The notes below the pieces were generated by a model that ran no database searches, was not told where the DNA came from, and saw only the letters and a program-made list of their open reading frames with translations. Below are positions 34,965 through 45,992 of a DNA stretch of 60,000 bases, in pieces (the first letter of the stretch is position 1; each line of letters begins with the position of its first letter). The stretch comes from Bugula neritina (lineage: Eukaryota > Bryozoa > Gymnolaemata > Cheilostomatida > Bugulidae). Location: NCBI GenBank assembly GCA_964035545.1, contig OZ037772.1, forward strand, positions 5,483,733 to 5,543,732. Direction: 5' to 3'. The translations under genes were made by a program, and so were the position numbers.

Positions 34965-36191
34965 ATGGAAAACATTGAATCATTTCATCACATGGGTAAA
35001 GATTGCAGCTACCTCTTAGAGATAGAAGATGATCACTTTCTTTCAGAGTTAGGAACTGAAGTTGTCATTGCAGCAAAAGGTAAGTTCAATCATTTGCTTA
35101 ACGTTGTCATTTTATATCACAATGACAGTATCAGTATGACTATTGCTGTAGACATATAATTAAATTTGTGCAACTATAACTTTTAAGAGACCACATTGAC
35201 TGATATTTCCCAAACTACTCTATTCCTATATCAATTTGATACAAGTTTTCCTGTAACAATCTTTTTTCAAAAAATTTAGCGTTTTATTTCCACTTCACCT
35301 TCTAGCAATTTGTGCTAAATTCATTAATTTGAATTCCCCCCCCCCCATTGTAGAAGTATTGTTAATAATGCAGTTTAGCAGCCTACAAGTAATTATTAGC
35401 CTTAAGCAGCTGCCAAACTAGCTTCTTGTTTTATAGCTAAGTACCAAAATGCCAATATTAGTGGTGAGTTGGCAAAGTTGGCAAAATTTTTTATTAACTT
35501 CCGTGCTACCAGCTTATTCTTTTATTTATCTTTGCACAGCACAATTAAATATAAAAACATGTTTAGGTAGCAATATTTTTCTTGATGATACTTTATTTGT
35601 TTTTCAATTTATAGACATACTGAAACTTATCAATATCTGTTATCTCGATATGAGGGGTCCATATAAAATGCTGACTCCAGCTTAAATTGTGGTTCACTGA
35701 CATTTTAAGATAATTTTAATGCAGAGAAGCTTCTATTAACTAAACTAATTATGCCCAACAGCTCTTGCATTTGTAATTAAGAAAGAAGTAAAATAAAATG
35801 ATGACCAAAATTGTTACTAAATTTTGATAAGCTCAAACTAACCCAAATACTACGCAACATAATGATCATAAGTTTGCCAAAGCCTGTATGGTTATTCAGA
35901 ATCAAACGATTGGTACGATGGTGCTGAAAATATGCTGAAAGATTCATAGCTAACATCATTGATACTATTAGTTTTGGCCTTAGACTTCAGCTTCTTCAAA
36001 GTTGAACTTAATTTATTTACGCTGCTTGTGATTGTATATCTTAACCAAATGTTTACTGTTCATACTAATACAGTTTAAATATTACCCAACTTTTATCTTT
36101 TGTTGTAGATCCCATAACATTTTTTAAGAACATGCACTCAAAGATGCTGAATAGGAGCACAAAAAAGAATTTGACCGCTACAAAACTTTGA
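34965..36191 (+). CDS. Possible two-exon small gene, 65 aa, unknown
   Basis: Exon 34965-35079 starts at an ATG in good context (AACATGG) and ends at a strong donor (AAAG|GTAAGTT), phase 1. A well-formed acceptor (TTTTATCTTTTGTTGTAG) ends at 36108. Joining there keeps the frame for 27 more codons to a TGA at 36189-36191. No family is recognised. The first exon is acidic and the second basic. The splice sites are the only support, so this may be a fragment of an old element. Confidence 0.22.
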
Positions 36192-36500
36192 ATCATGCTG
36201 AGACCTTCAGCCTGCAAGCAGGCGCACTCACCACTACATTACAAGCGTCACTGGGTGCTCTCGACACTACACCTCACCCACTTCTCAAGAACCCAGCTGC
36301 TTTTTTTATACTACTCCTTCAAGCTTCCTTGACCACTCAACTCCTCCCGGAGTACTACCACATTTTACTAACCACTGGAATTAGTTATAAAACTTCCCCC
36401 TCCCCCCCCCCCTCCCGTACTTGGGTTACTATCACAGACCTCGGACTTGCACACAGGTGTGCTAACCATTACACACCACAACTGCTTGGTTATCGCTACA
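36192..36500 (-). repeat. Two tRNA-like SINE heads with a C-rich tract
   Basis: On the minus strand, GTAATGGTTAGCACACCTG (~36,450-36,470) and GTAGTGGTGAGTGCGCCTG (~36,230-36,250) share the same layout: a D-arm-like box, a TTGCA-type anticodon-stem region, then GAGGTCT or GAAGGTCTC. They look like two copies of one tRNA-derived SINE family. A (C)n run lies between them at ~36,403. The + strand open frame here is not credible as a protein. Confidence 0.4.
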
Positions 36501-36798
36501 CTACAGAGCAAGAATGTAATGACACACACTATGGTCTTAGCAGGTTCTGCTAATATTGAGAAAAGTTAACTTAATTTACAGTCGTAGAAAAATTCTGCAA
36601 ATGTTTATTTTCATGTTTTTTTTTCTTATTTTAATCTTTAGAAGTTATTTTTTGTTGCATTTCTTATATTCAACTATCATATACAATAAAATCCACATTA
36701 CTATACTCTCATACTGGTTAGAAGTTATGACAAGTTAATTCAGAGTGATCAGTAATAATTTTTGCAGAAGCTTAATTTCAACAAAAATTAGAGCAGCA

Positions 36799-37084
36799 TG
36801 GAACATTTATAAGTTCAGTTTTGAATATAACTTAGTTCAGCATTGAGCATATCTAAGATCATCATTGAACAGAAATAAGATCATCATTAAACATTTACAA
36901 TATCATTATTGAGCATAAATAAGATCACCATTGAATATATATAAGCTCACCATTGAACATATATAATATCACTATTGAACATAAATAAGATAACTATTAA
37001 ACATATATAATATCACTATTGAGCATAAATAAGATCACCATTGAAAATATATAAGATCACCATTGAACATAACTTGGCTCATTG
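36799..37084. repeat. Strict 22-bp minisatellite, 13 units
   Basis: Units begin at 36799, 36821, 36843 and so on every 22 bases to 37063, without any indel. They follow the pattern TTGAACATAAATAAGATCAC plus two bases. Point differences among units are many, length differences none. Confidence 0.93.
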
Positions 37085-37639
37085 TGATAAATACAAAGAA
37101 TCAACTTCACAACTCTTTATATCAACATTGATCTAACATACTATTCACTGTGAACAGTACCTGACACTAATTTCTATTCACTGCTGGTCAATTTAGGAGC
37201 CAAAAAATGAGCTGTTTTAGTTGTCAGCTAATGTTCACTCTAACACTAATATTTCTCTCTGTGTAGCTAATCTAGCATCACATTAATTTAAGAAAGACAA
37301 AATTTTATTACTGTTCACAAATGATGAATATTAAAATTTGAATAATTAGACAAATTAACAATGATATTGATGTTACTTCAAACATTACTAATGGTAAACA
37401 CCAAAATACTAATAGGAATAGTCATGTTAACATCAATTAGAAAAGTAAAGATAATTTGAAAATCAGACAGTTTATAGGTCTAACTCTTATAGTTGACAAG
37501 CAATTACAGGGCAGTCATATTGATGTAGGCTACCCTCAAAATGTAGCACTTTAAAAATATTAAAAAGACAGCACATATAAGAACATAATCTTAAAAATAG
37601 GCATATGTGACACCTATATTTTGATTAACAAAGAAATCT

Positions 37640-37662
37640 TCTTTGATTGATTGATTGATTTA
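37640..37662. repeat. (TTGA)n microsatellite
   Basis: Short run of GATTGATTGATTGATT. Confidence 0.8.
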
Positions 37663-38219
37663 TTACATATCACAAACATGACAACACGTTGCAAAATTCA
37701 GTGTAAATTACTTTATTAATCTAGCTCATATAATGGTATTCTGTCTTAGTATGTTATTTTAATACTTGAAATCTAATCAGCTACAGAAAAGTACTTCAAT
37801 TCAAAGGCCTTCATAATTATTCTTTAGTTTGCTATTTAAATAGACAGTAAGGTTGATGAATAAAATAAAAGTTAGTAAAGTAAAAACTAAATAAATTGAG
37901 AATAATATCTCCACTCTAAGGTTATAATCCTTATAAATTAACATTTTAATACTCCTGTTATCCTTAGGTATAGTTGTTAGCAATTTAACTATGAGCTCGA
38001 AGCCAAATGTCAGTATCAGCATCCCCATTACATTGACTAAGACTGACTTTATAACCCTCAAGCTGTGGCACTCAATTTCTATAAGTAGTAACTAATAACA
38101 AATATAAAATTATTTATTTGCTACTGATAGTGATAATAATAATAATTAAAAATAATAATATGATCCATTAAAATAGAACTAATAAAGCCAACGACGTTAA
38201 TGGTATGTCTAACTAAACA

Positions 38220-41100
38220 TGGCATGTCTCGTCTGGCAGTGGGTATGTGGAGGGCCAGGCAACCTACGGCCGTCAACCCGTTAATGGCACAACTAGAAGA
38301 AGATACTCAAGAGAAGACAACAAAGTTGTCATGAAATGCTACTTCAAAAGTACACCCAAATTGAGAGGTTATAGAAAAACAATGTATGAGCTCTGTAGAC
38401 CCGGATCAAGGAATTATTTAAAAAGAATGTGCAAAGGCTGGAAAACAGAGGAGGGTTTAACATCAGCGAATAGAGACTAGCGGATTAAGCAAGAACTATG
38501 AAGAAACACAAGCATTTTATGGAAAAAGAACTCCATAAGATTGAAGAAGGAACCTTGCAAGAACTAGGCACATCAATTGGTGAAGAAGATAATGAAGAGC
38601 TAAATTTGCAAATAGAGGATGTTATAGTACAACATGAGATAGCATATAAATCAGCCATGAGAATTTTAAAAGTACCTAGTTCAGAGGTGGAAAAAGTGTT
38701 AGTAGAAAAATTATAAATGAGCATAACAAACTATCTAATGATCGACCAACACTAAGAGCCCTTAGGCACATTGAGAGGGTCAAATTACTACAGGCAGTAA
38801 AACAGATTAATGATGTGCTAAACTGTGTTGAGATTATTAATACCATTGAGCTTAATAACACCACCATGGCTTGTGCGAAAAATAGTAACAGAACAAGTGT
38901 GTAACAAAAAGGAAAAAGAAAAACTGACAATGTACAAGTATGGAAAATACGACTGCAGAAGAAATAAAAAGAAATTAGATCAGACTTAAGTAAAATAGCA
39001 GAGTGAAAAAGTAGAGCTTACAATGATTCATTGAGAAGAATGGTTGAAGAAAAATATAGGATAAAGAACAAAGAGTGTGGTGTGGTGATTGAAAAACTAA
39101 AGCAAAACCTGAGAGCTGTAAGCCAGAAGATAAACATATATACAGAATGAGTTGATCAATATAATCAGAACACAATGTTTACAATGATAAGCGCTTTTAT
39201 CAAGAATTACGAGGAAATGAATACGTACATCTAAAGAGGCACCTGACAAGGAAATCAAAAGCATTCTGATAAAATATATGGGGTCAGCCAACTAAAAATA
39301 ATACCAATGCAGAATGACTAAATAAAGTTAGCAACAAATTGGAGCATATGTAAAGACAAGGAAATTAGATCTTAGAAACGATGCAAACAACTGGAATAGC
39401 AATTAATGTCATAAGGTTGATAAGAAAAAGCATGAAACCTGGAAAACACAACTGAAATACCTGGAAGAAAAGATAGGATAAATAAAGATCAAACTAAGAA
39501 TTTTCCAAGGAGACTCTTTATCTCTATCCCTTTTCTCCAACTACCGATTCGCATGACAGAAGCGGCTCAATGATGCAAATTTCGACGAGACAGAAAACAA
39601 ACCATCTCCTATATGTGGATGACCTGAAGGTAAATAGGAAATCAAAGTGGGAACTGGAAGCTTTGGTAAACACTGCCGGGATCTTCACAAGGAATATAGA
39701 AATGAAATTTGGATTAAAAAATGTGCCACACTGGTTATGAGAAAGGGAAAGAAAAATAAGGACACAGGAATCAGTTTGCCTAATGAACAGGTATTCAAAG
39801 ATCTGGGTGAGAAGCCGTATAAATATCTAGGAGTTCTTGAGATTGATGGAATACAAATATATGAAATGAAAAATAAGATCAAGGAGTACTACAAACAAAT
39901 AAGAAAAGTTCTGAATTCAAAACTGAATGGTGAGAACACAATCAAAGCAATAAACACATGGGCAGTAACAGCAGTGCATTACACAGCTAGAATACTTGAC
40001 TGAACTGTTTCATGAGCTAAAAAATATAGACTGAAAGACAAGGAAGCTAATGACAACAAACCGTGCACCCTATCCGAGAGCAGATGTAGGCAGGCTGTAT
40101 TTTAGCAGAAGGGAAGGCGGTAGAAGAATGTTGTCAACTGAAAAATGCATAAAGATTGAAAACTGTAGCATGTCAGACTACATAAATATAACATAGACTG
40201 ATAGAAACACCACACTGAATACCTTCCTAAAAGACAGAACAGCGGTAGAACTAAATAATGATAAAGTGATAGAAAGAACTGATGAGTGTAAAGAAAAGCT
40301 TCACGTGGTCAATACATCAAAATGGTGGAAGACATGAAAGCATTTTCCTGGAACTGGTTGAAGTATGGTTGGCTGAAAAAGGAAACAGAAGGACTGCTGA
40401 CAGCTGCGCAAGATCAACTATTCACTACTAGAAATTATAAAGTGGCTATGATGAGAGAACAGGGTAGCAAGAAGTGTGGAATGTGTAACGCAAGAGACAA
40501 AACTTCGATGCACGTATTGAGTGAGTTTGAGAAGGTAGCAGAAGGAGAATATAAGAAAAACACAACCTTTTGGCATTGATAATTTCAATAGTAGTTGTGT
40601 GAACTTCGTGGGTTTCAGAAAAGTAAGAATTGGTACGGCCATCAAGCAGAATAAGTACTGGAAAATGATAATGTGAAAACCTTGTAAGATTTTAACATAC
40701 ACACTGACGTAGTCATCAAAGTTAGGAGACCCGATATATTAGTAGTTGACAAGCATAATGCTGAAACAACGATAATTGATATCACAGTCCCTGTTAACTA
40801 CAGAGTAAAAGAAAAAAATTCGAAAAGTTAGGAAAATATCAGAATTTAGCACTAGAATAAACCCGCCTTTGGAAAACATCAAAAAAGTCATCCCGTTGTA
40901 ACTGGAGCCTTTGGAGCTTTATACAAGATTGTAGACTGGCTGACACTACTTGGAGTAGCTGAAAACAAACGCTCATTAATTCAGCAGACACCCTTACTAG
41001 GATCAGGATAAGCTCACATCCTGAGGAAAGTTCTAGCTATTTCAGCCTAGTATAACTAGGCCAATGGTAAAAGGTTACACCAGCTAAAAAACTACGGTCA
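38220..41100 (+). mobile_element. Decayed LINE of R2/NeSL-like type (restriction-like endonuclease)
   Basis: Blocks in order: an N-terminal RRRYSREDNKVVMKCYFKS region (38,295); helical linkers including EKYRIKNKECGVVIEKLKQN (~39,045-39,105); RT box QGDSLS (~39,509); catalytic YVDD (39,611-39,622) with FGLKKCATLVMRKGK after it; a thumb-like region (39,800-40,000); a CGMC..H zinc knuckle (~40,476); and RRPDILVVDK..TTIIDITVP (~40,723-40,795), the endonuclease core. It ends in (AAT)n. This order is that of LINEs whose endonuclease follows RT. There are many stops and shifts, and the front of the RT is missing. Confidence 0.8.
39647..40003 (+). pseudogene. RT thumb fragment of the R2/NeSL-like LINE
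   Basis: The longest surviving frame of the element (118 codons). It starts just after the YVDD box and covers FGLKK, YKYLGVLEIDGIQ and KSKLNGENTIKAINTWAV-like segments. No independent function is expected. Confidence 0.75.
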
Positions 41101-41103
41101 ATC

Positions 41104-41124
41104 AACAATAATAATAATAATAGT
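41104..41124. repeat. (AAT)n tail of the LINE
   Basis: Short ATAATAATAATAAT run at the 3' end of the element. Confidence 0.8.
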
Positions 41125-42875
41125 GCAGTTGGTTCTATTATTAGATTAGCATATCGATTATGACTTTTCGATTGCCACCCTGATACTATGAGTAAAATGT
41201 ACAAGCATACGTGAAAGTATAGATATGATCATAAGTATAAAAATAGGTATAAGTATAAATATAAATTTAGGTACAAGTATAAAACGAATGATTATATTAT
41301 TAATAATATTAGTCAGTGATACCTATAACCGTAATGGTTTTTAGACTTACAGTTATCATTAACATTAGCTGAGTAATATGATTAGTTAAAATAATGGTAT
41401 TCATTATTATATCATAGTTATAAGTTATAACTCTAGTCTCTAAAGAGCAACAGGAAGTGTAATTGGGATATTCATATTAAATTTCATATTCACATAGTGA
41501 AATGTTTATGTTATGAACTAATTTATTCCTTCAACATTTAACTATAAATATGATTAACACTAACTTCGACCAGCAGTATTACTAAAAGAAGCGTATTACA
41601 AATATAAGATAATAAAATTCTAGTAGTAGGACTAATAGTATTACTAGGTCCAGTATTATTCTTGTTATCTTATTCATCATTCATGAGTTATCAAATTTAA
41701 AATTACTACTTATTAGCATCAGCATATAAAAAGTAAGATAATTAGGAATAATTATCATGAGGTATGATCTATGATTTGCATTATCCATATATAGTTTAAT
41801 ATCAATATGATATATTATTATTGCTGATAGTCTATGTTATAGTTAAATTTATACTTATCTTTACAGTTACCTATAGTAGCACTTATTAGTTATTTGTGGT
41901 AGCCAAACTAATGTTTAATATTAATAAATTAAACTGAGTATCATAAAAGTGTTACTAAGAATTTCGATTATAATCGTAATGGTGATCATATTACTTTATT
42001 ATAATTATTATATTTTATCATTAATGCTAAACTGAGTTAATGTATATACTTTGAGTTTTACTATTACTCATTATATTTACACTTATAGTAAAACTAAATA
42101 TGTAAAAGTTATACTTATACTATTAATATTTGTATTTCATTAGACTTACATCTAAGATCGCAGTCCTATTACTACTACCACTGATACTAGTACTACAACT
42201 AGTACTAGTACTGCTACTAGTACTAGTACTACTACTACTACTAATAGTACTGTTACTACTACTACTACTACTAGTACTACTACTAGGTCTACTACTGTAC
42301 CAGTACAACTACAAACTTTGAAAATAACTGCAAGAAAGGTATGACTTACTCTTTTTCTTAGTCTTACTGTGACTCTCAGTCGTAATGTAAAATAAAATTG
42401 TGAACTGTAAAGTTAAACCCAAGGCTGAAATTTATTTAATTAAATTTAGACAATCTGAATCATTGGCCCAATCCTTGAGTTTGACTATTACTATTATTAT
42501 TAGTGTTACGATTGTGATTATCATTGGCATTATGCCATTATCATTATGATTATCATTATGATTGTAATTGTGGTAATTCTAACATTAATTATAATCATAA
42601 ATTAAAAGGTAATGATTAATGATAATTATTTTCATTTTGTAATCATAATGATAATCATAATGATGTAAATTTTGATGTAAAACCAAAATACTAAAACTAA
42701 AAGTAAAAGTTATAAAATTAAATGATAAAATATTATAATGATAATTATTATATTTATTATAATATTATTATTGAATATATTATTTCATTAGAAAATAGGT
42801 TGCAGCTTAGCATGATTAAAATTCAGTAAAAATTAGTTTACCAACAGCAAATAGGCATGCGTCTTGTCAACATTC
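41125..42875. repeat. Degenerate quasi-periodic AT-rich tract, left part
   Basis: The DNA is made of near-repeats such as ATTATCATTATGATTATC and TAATAGTAATAG without a fixed unit. No gene is seen. The same texture continues beyond the palindromic element from 47,742 on. Confidence 0.6.
42166..42308. repeat. Degenerate (TAC)n/(TAG)n array
   Basis: Trinucleotide run of ACTACTACTAGTACTAC type, partly self-complementary through ACTAGT. Open on both strands only because of its composition. Confidence 0.9.
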
Positions 42876-43950
42876 AATAGACCATGTAAAACTCAGCCAA
42901 TCAGCAAAGTGTACCAGGTCAATGTCTTAACATTGTAACAGATATAAAATTCTGCAAGTTCAATTGCAAAATGCATGCTTCTAAAAGCTAGTTGTGCAAC
43001 TTTTTTTTCATGCATTATTTAATTTCATATCTTAAATTGATGACTCTTGAAATGATTTTTTAAAATGTCTAAATTAAGTGTTTATAAAATGCAATTAAAA
43101 ATTGCATGTCCAAAAAAATGACCTGGTACACTTTTGCAACTTAAGGCCAGTTATTACATAACTGCCAGCTTAGTAGTTATTTGTTGTTGCAGCTTGAATG
43201 GGTTATTGTTTAGCATTGAAAGCTTGTAGTAAACCACTGTGAATTTGGTACATGACTTTGATTGGCTGGTTTTTGAATGGCCCTTTAGTATATGCATCTG
43301 GATGGCTGGGTAGTGTAGGCTCCGCCTACATCTAGCTAATGTACAGTAGCCAATCCACAGTAGTATTACAAAATTTCTGTTTAACATATGAAATATTCTG
43401 GTCATTTGTTTTGTACTTTACAATAGTATATATTCTATTCAACTGGAATTTTATTGTATGTAAGACATGGGAACTACTAAGAGGTTAAATCAACCACCCA
43501 TATGCTGGTAATATTGTAGCTAGCAGTAATAGCAAGTCCACACCATATAAATATACACATAAGCTATTATGTGCAGCTTATGAATGCTGAAATGACCCCA
43601 TTTCTTACTTTCAATTTGAAAAAAATTGTATTACATATTCTGCCACTTCTGCACCAAGAATGTGTTTTCCTTTTAAATTTTGAAAATAGTAGTCAGTTTC
43701 TGCAGCAGTCAACATCCACAATAAACAACGTAAGCTTTCAAATAAACTATAAATATATGAAATATTAGTGTGGAAACAATGTGATTTATTCATTGCTATG
43801 ATGAAAATTACAAGAATATTATATAAAAGCTAGATATAGATTTCTAGTAAAATGGCACAGGTAAAAATAACACATTTTTACTTCAAATTCTAAATTTCAT
43901 CAGTCACCAATGGTGGCTGTAGATTACAGAGAGCACAGCAGACTATCATA
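42876..43950. repeat. Left inverted arm
   Basis: An 83-codon stretch at 43154-43405 (- strand) is identical in translation to its mirror at 46519-46770 (+). No domain is recognised in it, so the identity reflects arm homogeneity rather than coding. It keeps the undisturbed TTAA at 43141-43144. Confidence 0.88.
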
Positions 43951-43981
43951 GTCTTGTCTAATAGAGGTGCCAACACCAAGT

Positions 43982-44665
43982 TCACACTTCGGGACCATTT
44001 AAAATATTGAACTCCTTTATCCTTTTGATTGCTCTTTCGACATGGATTCGAAGGTTAGAAATCAACTTTGTTTGCAGTAACTGCATTTTAGTCATTTGCA
44101 AATAGCCTTTTTTCCCAGGTGATATGGTCAACTTGGCTCCAGCGCCTATAAGTTCTTCTTCAATAAGAAAGCCTCTATCTGCCATGACCACATCACCTGG
44201 GTTTATGAAGTCTAAGAACCCAGAGCCATTCACTACACACTTGTCTGAGGCTCTACCTCCCATTCCATGCGAAATAAAGCAGATAGTGCCCCTGGGTGTA
44301 ATTGCAACCAAATACTTGATGGTGTTGGTCTTTTTATACTCACCCCATGTTAAATATTGAGCCAGCTTTGATTGAGGCTTGCAAATGAATATTTCTGTGC
44401 AGTCTATAATGCACCTAATGTAAGCATATTGGCTTTGAAAGCTCAGAGGAATGTTCAGCTTTTCTCTTGGTGGAAAATATATTAGATTGGTCAGTTCTCT
44501 TGCTAAAATATCTAATGTGTCTTTGAAGATTTTGCTTGCTAGCAATCTAGAGATATAAAAAAGGCCAGCAAGTATTTGAAACTGTAAACCTTGACGCAGC
44601 TTCATTAAAGCCAATAAAAGTTCACCTTGTCTTGTTAACTTTTTTCGGAGAGTAAGAACTTTCAT
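43982..44665 (-). pseudogene. DDE superfamily transposase, C-terminal part
   Basis: 227 codons with D88 (IIDCTEIFI), D163 (VVMADRGFLI) and E210 (RIHVERAIKRIK). This is the catalytic triad pattern of DDE_Tnp_4 transposases, along with the conserved GGRASDK at ~136-142. The N-terminal RKKLTRQGELLLALMKLR region matches the helix-turn-helix start seen in this family. The frame ends naturally after LNGPEV. The expected THAP DNA-binding domain is not found, so this copy is probably incomplete unless it is spliced from elsewhere. Confidence 0.82.
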
Positions 44666-45581
44666 CTTCTGACATATAAATCTAAATAATATAGTAAATA
44701 AAGAAAGAAAATTAAATTATGATTCAAATTATAATGTATGTGCTAAATAAATTTTGTGCTTAGTTTGTATTCATTCAGCAGTTTTTACCCTCTGGTAAGT
44801 AGCTTCAGTTATATTTTGCAACAACTATGAAGTTCAAGAACTGCTAGCTGAAGGCTTGACCCAATATAGCACCATCCAAACAGAATGTAATGTGTGTCAA
44901 CATGTGTTACATAATACTGTAACAGTACATGATTAGCTAGTTGTATGAATACATGCTTTGAATGAAGTCATGAGTTTAAACAAATACTGTGGACAAACAA
45001 TTATTACTTTATTTTATAATTATACTATAACTAATTCAAACCCATATTATTTCTAGAATAGCATTTAATAATGTTTGTGAATAAGTGAAACTAGTAACAA
45101 GTGTAAACCATTTTAGTTTTAAACACCTACTTAGTTTCAGCTAATAATTAGATTAGGAGGCCACTTTTATTAAGCTTTAAAATAACCAAGGAAAATTTAG
45201 GTTAAAAAAATTACTTTTTCTGGAGAAAGTGAGTCAATTTGTCCACAAATAGAAGACTGTTGCTTGTTTAAATAAAACCCTAAACTAGATAAGTCAAAGC
45301 ATACAGATGACCATTGTGGTATTTATGAATATCTTACATAAAACAACATCTTTAATAAAAAATGTATGAATGATACACTCACACTGCAACAAATTTAATT
45401 AAAATGACAGTTTTAATACATATAAAATTTAATCAATGTGCAAATTTTAGCATAGTGAGACTTGCATTGTTTATTTGTAATAAACCATAGTATATCTTTG
45501 CAATAAGAAAATAATAATTTTCACCTTGCTAAAGAAAAGTATAGAAAACGTGTAGGTATTCCAGTATAAATTTTAGTTTGC

Positions 45582-45992
45582 TCATCTGTAGTGGTGAAAG
45601 TTTTTAAAAAATTTTACTTTTTTAATAGTTGCTTTTTGTTTTAACATGGAATTTGTTGAGCTTTTTCTTCCAACTTTTGATTTTCGACTATTAATAGAAT
45701 GTGCAGATCTTTTTTTCTGAGTAGTTGATGATTCTGGTAACTCAGTTACTTCTGATGAAGTCTGACTATGAGGATGGCTGTCAGATGAGTTCTGTTGCTT
45801 TATATCAGCTGACTCTGTTGAAAACGTTTTTTGTCCGTTTCCTACACATGTTTCATTAAAACCACTGTTTTTTGTGCGTCTTACATTATATGCTTTAGTG
45901 CGTTGGTAACCTAAATGGAGGGTTGGAGTTGAATTTTGCTCAGTGGGCTGACCATCCTTATGATTATGATAGTCTGCTGTGCTCTCTGTAAT
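45582..45992 (-). pseudogene. Linker after a lost THAP domain
   Basis: An open frame without ATG gives KDGQPTEQNSTPTLHLGY near its start. A motif of the form DG.PT..N..PTL.LGY commonly follows THAP domains in related transposase proteins. A Ser/Thr-rich and then basic stretch follows, to a stop at 45582-45584. The zinc-binding THAP itself should lie just upstream, where the inverted arm now begins, and it is not visible. Confidence 0.45.

Noticed and set aside
36188-36553. 121-codon + strand frame rich in T, L and P
   Set aside because: Overlaps tRNA-like SINE heads and a C-run; composition artefact.
37801-38061. 86-codon minus-strand hydrophobic frame
   Set aside because: Looks membrane-like only because of AT-rich composition; no family or context support.
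42123-42321. Open frames on both strands (poly-Ser and poly-Leu)
   Set aside because: Pure consequence of the (TAC)n/(TAG)n array.
43154-43405. 83-codon frame identical in both inverted arms
   Set aside because: Identity is explained by the palindrome. No domain, and the frame points outward from the transposase.
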